Positions 1 to 8,944 of a stretch of DNA of 46,437 nt are shown one piece after another. The notes under the pieces were generated by a model, which worked only from the letters and a program-made list of their open reading frames with translations, was not told where the DNA came from and did no database searches. The stretch lies in NCBI GenBank assembly GCA_027858835.1, contig JAQIBY010000179.1, positions 1 through 46,437 of the forward strand. Direction: 5' to 3'. The position numbers and the translations under genes are program-made. Each line of letters opens with the position of its first letter. Positions within the stretch are counted from its first letter, which is position 1. The stretch comes from Bacteroidales bacterium. GTDB taxonomy: Bacteria > Bacteroidota > Bacteroidia > Bacteroidales > ML635J-15.

Positions 1-1417
1 CTTTTACATAATGTAAGCCCAGCCCAAATCCTTTGACGTTGTGAATATTGATGTTACTTGCTCTGTAAAATTTCTCGAAAACTTTTGTCAGGGTCGCCTG
101 ATCCATTCCGATTCCATGATCTTTTACCGCAATATAAATCCACTTATTTTTATTGTAGGTAGTAATCGTCATGTCAGGTTCAGATTCAGAATATTTAATG
201 GCATTGTCAATCAAATTGCTGACAACATTCATCATGTGTTCTTTATCGATAAGATATTGTGTGTGTTCAGCATTAAGCGCTGTCATGATTTTTCCTTTCC
301 GTTGCTTTAATGATAAATCAAAAGTTTTTACCACCTCTTCAATCATAGCATGGATGTCGTGATTTTGCAACTTAAGCTTCATCTCACCACGGTCTAATGA
401 TGAGATTTCCAGTACCTTTTCAACCTGATTATTGAGTCTGCTTGTTTCTTGCGAAATAATACCGATAAATTGCTCCCGCATTTTTTGATTTGACAGAATT
501 TTATCGTTTTTCAAGGAATCGCCAGCTAAACGGATTGTTGCAATGGGCGTTTTAAATTCATGTGTCATGTTGCTGATGAAATCTGTTTTCATTTCGTTAA
601 GCCGCTTTTGCCTTAATATAATATAGGTTGAAATGAAAAAAGTGATTAATATTATCAGAACGAATATAATTGAAAGGGAAATTTGCATTGATAAGCTGTC
701 CATTAAAAATGCCTTGCGTTTCGGTAGTTTTATGTAAAGCAGCTCAGGATAATTGAAAATTGCTCTGGGTTGTAAATTAATTTTATAAGCATCATCCAAA
801 TCTGATTTTGAGAAATTTGCACTGCGCAAACTGGGATGAATGTTTTTGTTTTGAACGATTGCGTAATCAAACGGTTGATAAATACCCTGATTTTTAAGCT
901 CTTCAGATAATATGCTTTGGATGGAATGGTTGGTGTAGATGCGTGACAAGGGTTGTTTTCTCAGATTAATTTCATGTTCCATTTTGCTGAGAATCTGATA
1001 TAAATCGGATTGCTGTTTCACCATGATTTCATCGAAAAACTGCTCAATATTATTGATGTTAACATTACTGCCGGGAATCACTTGATTTCTGCTTTGTGGA
1101 TAATCCGGTCCCTGGTTTCGCATTTGAAATTCGATGTTCAGCCGGCTGCCATCAGCATAATTCAACGAAAACATGGTCGGGTCAACCGGTTTGATGCTGT
1201 CTTGAGGACTTGCATTCAAGCGTTCGTAAATGTACATTACCGATTGGCGAGATTTTAATCGTTCGGTCGTGTTTTGTAATGCCTGATAAATGTGTTGATT
1301 GTAAATTTCTTGTTTCTCTTCGTAAGAAATTCTGATGAATGAGTATTGCAATGCAATCAATCCGACAATCACAATTGCCATGAAGTAAATTAATCCGCTG
1401 ACTGCCCGTTTTTTCAT
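1..1417 (-). CDS. sensor histidine kinase, C-terminus cut by window edge
   Basis: Reading leftward from an ATG at 1417 gives 472 codons that stay open to the edge of the window. The product is a membrane sensor kinase of a two-component system. A first membrane segment lies near residues 8-24, an extracytoplasmic sensor region of about 210 residues follows, and a second membrane segment lies near 240-262. The H-box reads NMTHEFKTPIATI, with the phospho-accepting His at residue 286. The N-box (NLIDNAIKYS), G1 (DHGIGM) and G2 (GFGLGLHYVK) motifs follow, so the catalytic ATPase domain is nearly complete and only its last part is missing. I infer an active kinase; the sensed signal is unknown and the sensor region matches no domain I recognise. 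A response regulator would be expected off the left edge. A TAnnTTTG box lies 23 bases upstream of the start. Confidence 0.93.
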   Translation of the reverse strand, partial: MKKRAVSGLIYFMAIVIVGLIALQYSFIRISYEEKQEIYNQHIYQALQNTTERLKSRQSVMYIYERLNASPQDSIKPVDPTMFSLNYADGSRLNIEFQMRNQGPDYPQSRNQVIPGSNVNINNIEQFFDEIMVKQQSDLYQILSKMEHEINLRKQPLSRIYTNHSIQSILSEELKNQGIYQPFDYAIVQNKNIHPSLRSANFSKSDLDDAYKINLQPRAIFNYPELLYIKLPKRKAFLMDSLSMQISLSIIFVLIILITFFISTYIILRQKRLNEMKTDFISNMTHEFKTPIATIRLAGDSLKNDKILSNQKMREQFIGIISQETSRLNNQVEKVLEISSLDRGEMKLKLQNHDIHAMIEEVVKTFDLSLKQRKGKIMTALNAEHTQYLIDKEHMMNVVSNLIDNAIKYSESEPDMTITTYNKNKWIYIAVKDHGIGMDQATLTKVFEKFYRASNINIHNVKGFGLGLHYVK

Positions 1418-1439
1418 GTTTTCAAATTTTCATCCTAAT

Positions 1440-1447
1440 CAAAGATA
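1440..1447 (-). promoter_or_regulatory. candidate -7 promoter box of the histidine kinase gene
   Basis: On the minus strand this reads TATCTTTG, an exact match to the Bacteroidota -7 consensus TAnnTTTG, 23 bases before the kinase ATG. I see no clear -33 TTTG at the usual 19-21 base spacing. The same TATCTTTG word sits at nearly the same distance before the AAA ATPase gene (10590-10597). Confidence 0.4.
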
Positions 1448-1694
1448 CACTTAAGTTGAATTGAAATGTTCTGATTAACACTTTTTTAAATTCATTTAAG
1501 TTCATTTTAACAAATAAAACTCAATATTGCACGTTATAGTATCAAAATGATTGATTTTAAATCATGCAATATTTGAAGCAGTTAAGTTAATTATTTTTTT
1601 GAAAGTCAAAAAAAATAATTTAACACAATGTTTGGCACATGTTTTGATAAATTAACAGAAAGCTTACCCTAATACCCCTTATACACAACCCTGT

Positions 1695-1719
1695 AGCCCC
1701 CATCCCCCGGGGGCTTTTT
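1695..1719 (+). terminator. orphan GC-rich hairpin followed by a T run
   Basis: AGCCCCC at 1695-1701 pairs perfectly with GGGGGCT at 1709-1715 around a 7-base loop, and T residues follow (1715-1719). It has the shape of a rho-independent terminator on the plus strand, but no plus-strand gene lies to its left. It may be a relic, act in antisense to read-through, or be a chance structure. Confidence 0.35.
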
Positions 1720-1898
1720 CTTTCAATTCTGCCGTCTTTTTTCTTCGTAGTTTTTCCTTCTTTCTTCGACATTCAAAACCTCAAATATTAACGGTATAAC
1801 AAAGCTCCTGACTCCTAACTTACAAAAAAACTTTCTCCCCCAGATTTTTGGCTTGATCCGTTTTTTCCTTCATCATTCGATGTTCGATGGAAGAAACC

Positions 1899-3701
1899 TT
1901 AAGCTTTTTTATACACCTTGAAAAAATCGGTTTCAAATAGTAAGTCACATTCACTTGTGATGTAATGAAAATAGTAGTATTTCCAGTTTTTTAGTTCGGT
2001 GAAGCCTTCATACATGGTTTTTGTGTTGAATTTCTGAATAGCAAAAACCACTCCCTCATCAATCTTCCATTGGATGGATTTATTGAACGGTTCATCCGGA
2101 TTCAGCGGTTTTGCTAACTCCTGTAAAGGCATTTCTCCGGTTTGAGCCCAATCTAAAGGCAAGGGATTCTCAATCCGATACAAAGGATAAATGATTGCAT
2201 TGTCAGGAATGAAAACAAAGCGCTCATTCGTTGTTTGAAAAACCTGAATAAGTGAGTCAATTTCATTGAAATACGAATAGGAGTATTCATTTGTCGTAAT
2301 GTTTCCGTATGCAGGATGAATGTCGGAAAGATTATGCGTGTGTTGCGATTTTCCTAAGTCACGGTAGTTTACCTCAAATTGGCTTTTTATTGCAATGATT
2401 GTGATAATTAATGCGAGGGCAGGAAAAGCAATTCGCAACCAGTTTTGTTTCAGTAATAAAGCATCTTGATATTTTTGCAGATACAGCCAAATAATAGCAG
2501 TTGTTAATATTCCAAACGCAAAAACTGGGGTATTGCATCCGTAGCTGATTGCCGATACCCATGCAACAAATAATGCAGCCCAAGCCGGTACACAATATTT
2601 CAGTTTGTTTCCCTGAATGGAAATGCGAAGTAAGAGCATATCAAGCAATATCCAAAAAGCAAGAAAGGGTAGGAGATAGTTTTCACTTTGATTTCCGGCA
2701 AAATAAGTAATCGTTCTGTAAAATAGATATAATACGAGTCCGGTTTCCAGAATAAAGATTATTCGCATGCTCGGTAATGCGGAAAAAAATGCTCTGACTT
2801 TATGCGATATGGTTTTTGCAATGCCGCCAAATAACGAAATGGCAATGATTCCAAGATTCACCCATAGTATTTCGCTTGATTTAAAGCGTAGCCAAAATGT
2901 ATTTATCGCTGTGTCGTAAAAATCGGTGCGTCCGGACATCTGGGTTATAAATGCTTTCCCGGCATCGTTTGCCGCTATCATTATCGCGTAAGCGAAAAAT
3001 GGAATTAAACCAATTAAAAGCGCAATGATTGCAGTTTTGTATTTTTTGCTAAGATAAATCCGCCAACCAATCCAAATTACTCCAAAAATAAAGCTTAGGA
3101 AAAATGTTTGTCTCGATAAAGCAGCCATGCTGAATGCGAAAATTCCGAATGTCAGCATGAGCCATGATCGCCGGATATGAAATGCTCTTTCGCTGAAATA
3201 AAATCCTAGGGATGTCCAGAAAACTGCATCAATTGTTGTCCAACTGAATAAATTGTAGTTGTATGTGCCGAACATCCATGCAATTAGCAGTATGCTGAGT
3301 TGGTAGGATATGGGAAGATTATGTTTGAAATTTGATTTCAGACGGAAAAACTGCACCCATGAAAAGGCAATGATGAAAAACTGAAAAAGTACAAAATAGC
3401 GGGCAGTAATTTCTAAAGGGAAAGGTGATATAAAATGTACGGAATGCAAGATGGCAGACCCTACTGGCCGAATTGAGATAAAATCAATATGTGGAATTTC
3501 TCCTTGAATAATTCTCCATGCCTGAGCAAGTACAACGCCATCGTCTGTTGGGTTAAGCCCTTCACTACCGGCATAATTTAAAGCAATTAATATTCCCGTC
3601 AACACGATGAAAATCAGCCATGCCCACGGACTAAATCGTTTATGAAGTATCGTTTTTGGTCGCTTATTTACTTTCATGGTATTCGGTTTCAGTATTGACA
3701 T
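1899..3701 (-). CDS. multi-pass membrane protein, GT-C glycosyltransferase-like
   Basis: A 600-residue protein with roughly ten to twelve hydrophobic spans and a soluble C-terminal part of about 170 residues. The first predicted external loop contains [13 protein letters not shown], an acidic pair just after the first membrane span. That is typical of lipid-phosphosugar-dependent GT-C (PMT/ArnT-like) enzymes, which transfer sugars outside the membrane. The assignment rests on topology and this motif only. The frame begins at 3701 (MSILKPNT), but a second ATG at 3677 (MKVNKRPK) is an attractive alternative: it overlaps the end of the upstream oxidoreductase gene by only 14 bases and puts a basic stretch directly before the first membrane span. 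The overlap indicates co-transcription and probably translational coupling, so the two proteins may serve one cell-surface glycan step. It could also be a flippase-like or polymerase-like membrane protein. Confidence 0.7.
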   Translation of the reverse strand: MSILKPNTMKVNKRPKTILHKRFSPWAWLIFIVLTGILIALNYAGSEGLNPTDDGVVLAQAWRIIQGEIPHIDFISIRPVGSAILHSVHFISPFPLEITARYFVLFQFFIIAFSWVQFFRLKSNFKHNLPISYQLSILLIAWMFGTYNYNLFSWTTIDAVFWTSLGFYFSERAFHIRRSWLMLTFGIFAFSMAALSRQTFFLSFIFGVIWIGWRIYLSKKYKTAIIALLIGLIPFFAYAIMIAANDAGKAFITQMSGRTDFYDTAINTFWLRFKSSEILWVNLGIIAISLFGGIAKTISHKVRAFFSALPSMRIIFILETGLVLYLFYRTITYFAGNQSENYLLPFLAFWILLDMLLLRISIQGNKLKYCVPAWAALFVAWVSAISYGCNTPVFAFGILTTAIIWLYLQKYQDALLLKQNWLRIAFPALALIITIIAIKSQFEVNYRDLGKSQHTHNLSDIHPAYGNITTNEYSYSYFNEIDSLIQVFQTTNERFVFIPDNAIIYPLYRIENPLPLDWAQTGEMPLQELAKPLNPDEPFNKSIQWKIDEGVVFAIQKFNTKTMYEGFTELKNWKYYYFHYITSECDLLFETDFFKVYKKA

Positions 3702-5172
3702 TCCAAATATTGGTTTTGTCAGTTCGGTTTTTTACAATGTTTTCAACGGCTGTCATCGCTGAAAGCATGCTGTGATCCTGATTATTGTATTTATGCATTC
3801 CATTACGGCCGATTAAAAATAAATTCGGAAACTTATCGGTATATTCTCGAATCAAATGGATTTGATCGTAACTGCCAAAATATGCCGGATAGGCTTTTGG
3901 AACGCGATGCATTACTGCATCCTGTACATCAGATTTCTGTATGATTTTAATTTTCTCTAATTCCGATTTTGCAATCTCAATAATCGCATCATCAGATTTA
4001 TTCCAGAAATCATCGCCTTCATAACAGAAATACTCAAGCCCCATCCAATATTTTGTTTGATCTTTCACCAAATATGGCGACCAATTATTGAAAATTTGCA
4101 ATCTCCCAAGCATTACATCGTTTTCCTGAATGTATATCCAGTTGTCTTTGATTCTCCTGTCATTTTTGTCAATCAGCAGCTTATCCACAAGCAATCCAAC
4201 CGTAATAAAATCGCGATAAATCAGGTTTTCTGCAATCGTTTTTATCGACCCTTCTGTTTTCATTCCCCGAATTAAATCAACGATGGGCATACTTGAAAAG
4301 ACATAATCTGCTTGCATGCTTATACTTTCACCGGTTTCGTTGTTTTTTACGACAACACCGGTTGCAAAATTGTCTTTATGTAAAATTTCTGTCACTTTGT
4401 GTTGCAACAAAACTTCTCCTCCCTTTTGCAGGATTTCATCAGTAACAATTTCCCACATTTGACCGGGTCCGAATTTTGGATATAAAAAGCGTCGAATCAA
4501 ACTGGTTTCTGTCGCTTTCTGCTGAATGTCTTTTTTGCTTTTAAGGCTTTGTGAGATTGCATCTTTAAGCGCTTTGCTGATGGAAAGTCCTTTGATGCGC
4601 TGTCCGCCCCATTCAGGTGAGATTTCTTTGCAGGGAACGCCCCAAACTTTTTCTGTATAATCTTTAAAGAAAGTGAGATAGAGTTTTTTCCCGAAACGAT
4701 TAATGAAAAAGTCCTCCAGATTATTCTCCTTTTTAATCGGGAAAATGCGGGCTTTAAAATAGGATAATCCCAGCGCAGCACTTCGAAAGAAGCCAAGTGC
4801 ACGGATTGTATTCCATGTCAGGCTAATCGGGTAATTGAAGAATTTTCTTCGGTGATATATTCGGGACAAACGATTTCGCAACAGCATCACTTTGTTATGG
4901 GATTCCGGATCCCGAATTTCTTCTCCTTCATCTGAAAATTGCGGCGGCATTTTATCCATCCACCATTGCATCACTTTGTCGGATTTTGAGAAAAACCGAT
5001 GTCCGCCAAAATCCATGCGGTTACCATTATGTTGCACGGTTTTTGAAATTCCGCCGACATAAGTATCTGCCTCTATCACAATTGGTTTAATTTGCGTGTG
5101 TGCAAGAAGCTGCTCTGCTGCTGTGAGTCCTGCCGGACCAGCTCCTATTATGATGGCGGTTTTGTTATTCAT
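3664..5172 (-). CDS. FAD-dependent oxidoreductase (NAD(P)-binding amine oxidase / UDP-galactopyranose mutase-like)
   Basis: A 502-residue soluble protein with an N-terminal Rossmann dinucleotide site: GAGPAG at residues 10-15 and an acidic residue at the end of the second strand (E34). A GGHRFFSK segment follows near residue 56, and [12 protein letters not shown] sits in the middle. This layout is typical of COG1232-like FAD proteins found beside glycosyltransferases in cell-surface polysaccharide loci. Some relatives are called protoporphyrinogen oxidase or UDP-galactopyranose mutase-like. I cannot choose the substrate. A role in modifying a nucleotide- or lipid-linked sugar is inferred from the overlapping membrane GT-like gene downstream. 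The start at 5172 ([10 protein letters not shown]) places the nucleotide-binding strand at the very N-terminus, as expected. The gene is divergent from mqnE. Confidence 0.8.
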   Translation of the reverse strand: MNNKTAIIIGAGPAGLTAAEQLLAHTQIKPIVIEADTYVGGISKTVQHNGNRMDFGGHRFFSKSDKVMQWWMDKMPPQFSDEGEEIRDPESHNKVMLLRNRLSRIYHRRKFFNYPISLTWNTIRALGFFRSAALGLSYFKARIFPIKKENNLEDFFINRFGKKLYLTFFKDYTEKVWGVPCKEISPEWGGQRIKGLSISKALKDAISQSLKSKKDIQQKATETSLIRRFLYPKFGPGQMWEIVTDEILQKGGEVLLQHKVTEILHKDNFATGVVVKNNETGESISMQADYVFSSMPIVDLIRGMKTEGSIKTIAENLIYRDFITVGLLVDKLLIDKNDRRIKDNWIYIQENDVMLGRLQIFNNWSPYLVKDQTKYWMGLEYFCYEGDDFWNKSDDAIIEIAKSELEKIKIIQKSDVQDAVMHRVPKAYPAYFGSYDQIHLIREYTDKFPNLFLIGRNGMHKYNNQDHSMLSAMTAVENIVKNRTDKTNIWNVNTETEYHESK

Positions 5173-5176
5173 GATA

Positions 5177-5184
5177 CAAAATTA
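5177..5184 (-). promoter_or_regulatory. possible -7 box for the oxidoreductase operon, leaderless geometry
   Basis: TAATTTTG on the minus strand matches TAnnTTTG and ends four bases before the ATG at 5172. If used, the transcript would start at or within the start codon. No convincing -33 element is visible, and the region is AT-rich, so chance is a real alternative. The divergent mqnE promoter must also lie in this 62-base gap; TACTTTTA at 5205-5212 is a one-mismatch candidate. Confidence 0.22.
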
Positions 5185-5234
5185 AAAAACTCCTGAGAAT
5201 TGTTTACTTTTATGGCAAAATAAAGCAAAGAATC

Positions 5235-6317
5235 GTGCGAAATATTTCAGATAAAGACCAAAAGATCAAAGATACTGTCATGTCGGGAAAACGAATTTCA
5301 GCCGAAGATGCTGTTCGTTTATTTGATTTCCCCTTGTCGGAACTGGCGGTGATGGCAGATGTGCGAAAGCGAAAAGTGTCCGGTGACCTGGTGTTTTTTA
5401 ATCGTAATATCCATATTGAACCGACAAATTTATGCGTTAACCACTGTTTGTTTTGTTCTTACCGTGCCCGGAAAGGCGATGCGCATGCCTGGGAATATTC
5501 TCATGATGAGATGGAGTCTCTGGCAAAAAAAGGAATTCGGAATGGTGTTACAGAAATCCATGTGGTTGGAGGCGTACACCCCGATTGGGATATTAATTAC
5601 TATGCGGAAATTTTGCGACGCATCCGGAAATTATCTAAAAAAGTGCATATTAAAGCGTTTACTGCCGAGGAAATTGTGCAAATGTCAAAAAATGCCGGGC
5701 TAAGTGTTGAAAACGGATTAGAGCAACTCATTCGTGCCGGTTTGAATTCCATTCCGGGCGGAGGCGCAGAAATTTTTGATCCTACAATCCGCAAAAAAAT
5801 CTGTCCCGATAAAATTGATGCCGAAACCTGGTTGTCCGTGCATGAAGCGGTTCATACTTCCGGATTAAGCTCAAATTGTACCATGCTTTACGGACATATG
5901 GAAACGCTTGAAAATCGAGTTTCACATATGTTGGCATTACGCGATTTGCAGGATAAAACAGGCGGTTTTAATGCATTTATTCCCTTGAAATTTAAAGCCG
6001 GGAATAATAAAATGTCACATTTGGGAGAAACACCGGTAAGCGACGATATGAGAACTTATGCGGTAAGTCGGATTTTCTTGGATAATATTCCGCATCTGAA
6101 AGCTTATTGGCCGATGATTGGGAAAGACAATGCAAGTGTGAGTTTGGGCTTTGGTGTGGATGATCTTGACGGAACTATTGATGACAGCACAAAAATTTAT
6201 TCGCTTGCGGGTGCTGATGAGCAAAATCCCGGAATGCGAATTGCGGAAATTCAGCAAATTGCCCGTGTGGCGGGATTGCGTGCTGTCGAAAGGAATTCAG
6301 TCTATCGTGAGATTTGA
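5235..6317 (+). CDS. mqnE: aminofutalosine synthase MqnE, radical SAM enzyme
   Basis: This 360-residue radical SAM enzyme joins the enolpyruvyl-benzoate product of MqnA to adenosine from SAM to form aminofutalosine, in the futalosine route to menaquinone. The Cx3Cx2C iron-sulfur motif is at C67, C71 and C74 (NLCVNHCLFC). The full-length match to MqnE, rather than to the related MqnC, rests on IKAFTAEEI, the long central GGGAEIF segment, and the C-terminal FGVDDLDGTIDDSTKIYS. The length is normal. The start used here is GTG at 5235. An in-frame ATG at 5280 would remove the first 15 residues, which look like the usual N-terminal helix of the family, so the GTG is preferred. The gene stands alone on the plus strand and borders the accessory island downstream. 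The organism presumably respires with menaquinone. Confidence 0.93.
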   Translation: MRNISDKDQKIKDTVMSGKRISAEDAVRLFDFPLSELAVMADVRKRKVSGDLVFFNRNIHIEPTNLCVNHCLFCSYRARKGDAHAWEYSHDEMESLAKKGIRNGVTEIHVVGGVHPDWDINYYAEILRRIRKLSKKVHIKAFTAEEIVQMSKNAGLSVENGLEQLIRAGLNSIPGGGAEIFDPTIRKKICPDKIDAETWLSVHEAVHTSGLSSNCTMLYGHMETLENRVSHMLALRDLQDKTGGFNAFIPLKFKAGNNKMSHLGETPVSDDMRTYAVSRIFLDNIPHLKAYWPMIGKDNASVSLGFGVDDLDGTIDDSTKIYSLAGADEQNPGMRIAEIQQIARVAGLRAVERNSVYREI

Positions 6318-6334
6318 TTTTTTGTATGAATCGA

Positions 6335-6369
6335 GAACTAATAATCTAAATATTTTAGATTATTAGTTC
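6335..6369. repeat. perfect 16-bp palindrome with a 3-base loop after mqnE
   Basis: GAACTAATAATCTAAA (6335-6350) is followed by TAT and then its exact reverse complement (6354-6369). It begins 18 bases after the mqnE stop, so a role in 3'-end formation is possible, but there is no T run after it. Its right arm plus two bases (6355-6370) resembles the bases overlapping the AbiE inverted repeat at 12283-12298, TTAGATTAnnAGTTCG in both. It may therefore be a protein-binding site or a trace of the island boundary. Confidence 0.6.
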
Positions 6370-6418
6370 GTGAAAACTAGTTTTAGTTTTGAAACTGGTT
6401 CGAATAAACGTTTCGATA

Positions 6419-6665
6419 ATAAAATTTAGAAAAAGGCAAACAGTCTATTTATCCGGAATTTTTTATTGTACCGCAAAACACGCAAAAAAGCAAAGAGCCG
6501 CAAAGTTTTAAAAAAAGATACGCCACAGATGCACGAATAAAATACTTTGTTTTTCATTCGTGCATTTGTGGCTAATTTCTTGCGCGACAAACTCATTTTT
6601 CATACGAATTAGCAAACTCTTATGCCTCTTCTATGTGTTTGCATGCGTGGAAGAAAGTGAGGTCA
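6419..6665 (+). repeat. island repeat copy A
   Basis: First of four same-orientation copies of a mosaic non-coding repeat. Its left part (6419-6590) matches copy B (8711-8880) with only about nine differences by eye. The core contains CCACAGATGCACGAAT and, after a short A/T loop, the near-perfect reverse complement ATTCGTGCATTTGTGG, a stem of about 16 pairs. Its right part (about 6588-6665, from CAAACTCAT through GAATTAGCAAACTCT) matches copy C instead. It lies between mqnE and the nuclease gene. The rest of the gap from 6318 holds only the palindrome and AT-rich sequence. No transposase frame is present. I recall similar CCACAGATGCACGAAT palindromes dispersed in other bacterial genomes, but cannot check that here. 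Confidence 0.8.
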
Positions 6666-6692
6666 TGCGTTTAGAAAATGTTTGTTTTCGTG

Positions 6693-8546
6693 CTATTTGT
6701 TAATCGCTTTTAAAATTCGTTCTTCCTTAATTAACACATCTTTCATTAATAGTTGATAGGGAAATTGTTTGAGTTTTGAAGTTTTAAAGCCTTCTAATAT
6801 ATTTACTAAAGACCCTGCAGTTATTAAAGACAGATTAATTTCAAACTGTAAATCACACTCATTAATAAAATCATCACTGAATTCAGGAGCGATAAGTAAT
6901 GTTTTTACAACTTTATATTGATTTTTTGTTGCTGTGTCAACATAGGATTTAATTTGTCTTGACACTGAGCTAAATTTGTTGTATCCTTTTTCTTTTACGG
7001 TTTTACATTCTACAATTATTAAATCATTATTTCCCAGATTTAAAATCACATCAATTTTATTCTTTGCTGTGTTTAATTCTTTTTTGAGATCTTCATCAAC
7101 ATTGAATCCGAGTTTTTCAAAAATTGATTTTGTGACATCTTCAAATTTTAGTCCTAATTCACTTTCTTTTATAATCAATCCATTTTCTTTGAGTTCCGAA
7201 AGATTTCTAAACCCGATTGCTTCATAATTTTCGATGAGTAAATTTTCGGCATCTTTATACGCGTCAAGTATGTTAAGTACGAGATTTCCTCTGAATTTCA
7301 GTGCTTGTTCAGCAATGAATTTTTTCAATATATCTTCCGGAAGAATATCTAAAATATCTCTTGGTTTAATGTTAAAGTCTAGTAAGTTGATGCTATTTAA
7401 TGTAATGTCTTCCGGCATTTCAAATGCTTTAAGTAATATTGTTTTATACTGCGGAAGTGTTGATTCGAGATCAATGAGTAAGCGTTCATACCCTTCAACA
7501 GATATTCCAACTTTTTCATCTTTTTCTAATTCTTCAAAATAGTCAATCATATTGGAAATTTTTTCTCCAATGGTTACTCCGCGCAAGGACGACTCAATTT
7601 TTAAACCTTTTTCCCAAATTTCATTGATGACTTTCTTTTTCTCTGTGAGGTTTGTACCCTCTTTGTGTATTTCGTTTCCCAGGAGATTAGTAAATGAAAT
7701 TCCTTCTTGAATGATTATTTTTATTTTTTCTTCGTAATTCAATTCTTTAATATCGATATTGTGTTTTCGACAAACGAAGTTTACTTGAGACACTTTAAAT
7801 GTTTTTAAAACTCTGCGGTAAAATTTATCTGCAATTTGTTTTTTGCGAACTTTTCTTAAAACCCGTACAACTTCATCTGCAACATAAATTAAATTATTTT
7901 TTCTGGAGTAAAATATGATTCCTGTATTTTTTAATGAATTTATTAGATTGTCAATCTGGAGCTTTTCAGGGGGAATGATGATGTAATTGATTAATTTGAT
8001 TTCTTCTTGGGACAGTTCTAATTCTTGAGATAAAGTTATCAGGATGGACAATTCATCGTTGGTCACTTTACAATCTCGATTGTTTTCGGCATCGTTAGTG
8101 TAGGCTGTTTCCACGCAGGCTTTATAAATGAGATAATCACGTTTTCGATTCTCCTCAATATTAGATTTTTCAGATTCTAATTCAGTTTTTAATTGTTGGG
8201 TTTTTTGTTTTAAGTTTTTTAATTCTTTAGTATATAGCGTATTGAGCCAATCTTGCCTTAAGATATTATTTCCGTCTTTAATTAAAATGTCAATTAAAAT
8301 GTCAAGCTGTGAGCTAGTGTTGACAAATTCTGCATTTATAGTTTCTGCAAATTCATCCTCTATTAAGCTGAAAACTTTGGCAATATTGATGCTGTCAGCA
8401 TTTTTTAAGTCATAACTGACATCTGAAAGAATCTTTTCAATTTTTTTGCTGTTTTTTGGATTACAGGCTTTTATGTTGTCAATAATTTTTAAAAATGAAT
8501 TCTTTTCTAGAGAATTGAGGTTTTCTAAAATTCTTTCAAGTTTCAT
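6693..8546 (-). CDS. coiled-coil protein with C-terminal PD-(D/E)XK (Mrr-like) nuclease domain
   Basis: A 617-residue, very Lys/Ile/Asn-rich protein that I cannot match to a named family over its full length. Residues 100-135 are strongly charged with coiled-coil character. Residues about 140-300 look helical and may contain a helical bundle or winged-helix DNA-binding part. The C-terminal 150 residues fit a restriction-endonuclease fold: an acidic residue in GLKFEDVTKSIFEKLGF (E469), then D499 in KNKIDVIL, E513 and K515 in IIVECKTVK, and Q531 in RQIKSYVD. That D...ExK...QxxxY spacing is typical of Mrr-like nucleases, so metal-dependent DNA cleavage is plausible. A defence role is inferred from this domain and from the neighbouring AbiE pair and ATPase in a repeat-bounded island. 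It appears monocistronic. No methyltransferase is adjacent, so it is not an ordinary type II system. Confidence 0.7.
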   Translation of the reverse strand: MKLERILENLNSLEKNSFLKIIDNIKACNPKNSKKIEKILSDVSYDLKNADSINIAKVFSLIEDEFAETINAEFVNTSSQLDILIDILIKDGNNILRQDWLNTLYTKELKNLKQKTQQLKTELESEKSNIEENRKRDYLIYKACVETAYTNDAENNRDCKVTNDELSILITLSQELELSQEEIKLINYIIIPPEKLQIDNLINSLKNTGIIFYSRKNNLIYVADEVVRVLRKVRKKQIADKFYRRVLKTFKVSQVNFVCRKHNIDIKELNYEEKIKIIIQEGISFTNLLGNEIHKEGTNLTEKKKVINEIWEKGLKIESSLRGVTIGEKISNMIDYFEELEKDEKVGISVEGYERLLIDLESTLPQYKTILLKAFEMPEDITLNSINLLDFNIKPRDILDILPEDILKKFIAEQALKFRGNLVLNILDAYKDAENLLIENYEAIGFRNLSELKENGLIIKESELGLKFEDVTKSIFEKLGFNVDEDLKKELNTAKNKIDVILNLGNNDLIIVECKTVKEKGYNKFSSVSRQIKSYVDTATKNQYKVVKTLLIAPEFSDDFINECDLQFEINLSLITAGSLVNILEGFKTSKLKQFPYQLLMKDVLIKEERILKAINK

Positions 8547-8632
8547 GATTGTTTAGTTTTAAACATGCATTAAGATTTCCGATTTAGCTGCTATTCTATT
8601 TTAATAGTAGTATTTTATTTAAAACACTTTAT

Positions 8633-8668
8633 CAAATCTACAATTTTCTTATTGCAATATGAAATTTT
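8633..8668 (-). promoter_or_regulatory. candidate promoter of the nuclease gene
   Basis: On the minus strand TAGATTTG (8640-8633) matches the -7 consensus TAnnTTTG. Twenty bases upstream lies TTTC (8664-8661), one mismatch from the -33 TTTG. The start codon is about 87 bases downstream, leaving an AT-rich leader in which I see no strong structure. Confidence 0.4.
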
Positions 8669-8710
8669 GTTTTAAAATTCTATGTATTGTGTAAAAAGTG
8701 TTTCTCTGGA

Positions 8711-8944
8711 ATAAAATTTAGAAAAAGGGAAACAGTCTATTTATCTGGAATTTTTATTGTACCGCTAAACACGCAAAAAAGCAAAGAGCCGCAAAGTTTT
8801 AAAAAAAGATACGCCACAGATGCACGAATAAAATACTTTGTTTTTCATTCGTGCATCTGTACCTAATTCTTGTGCGACAAATTTCTTGACTCAAAGTCTC
8901 GACTTTCCTACACAAATCCTTCGCTTAGCGAGTGCTTGCGAAGA
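8711..8944 (+). repeat. island repeat copy B
   Basis: Second copy of the mosaic repeat, between the nuclease and ATPase cassettes. 8711-8880 matches copy A closely, including the CCACAGATGCACGAAT palindrome. From GCGACAAATTT at about 8872 to 8944 it matches copy D (about 12490-12564) with about four differences. That right-hand module contains the hairpin CTTCGC-TTAGCGAGTGCTT-GCGAAG (8919-8943). Short plus-strand frames through copies B and D translate to similar peptides only because the DNA is repeated; I do not consider them genes. Confidence 0.8.

Larger units (their letters stand above)
1418..1898. other. intergenic region with no gene, AT-rich
   Basis: About 480 bases lie between the kinase start and the stop of the membrane glycosyltransferase-like gene, which is also on the minus strand. 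Apart from the kinase promoter box and one GC hairpin (1695-1715), I see only AT-rich sequence and pyrimidine runs on the plus strand (about 1715-1770). No open frame with gene-like composition is present. Confidence 0.6.

Noticed and set aside
6693-8546. The nuclease gene as a type II or type I restriction enzyme
   Set aside because: No methyltransferase, specificity subunit or helicase gene is adjacent, and the N-terminal region does not resemble a restriction subunit.
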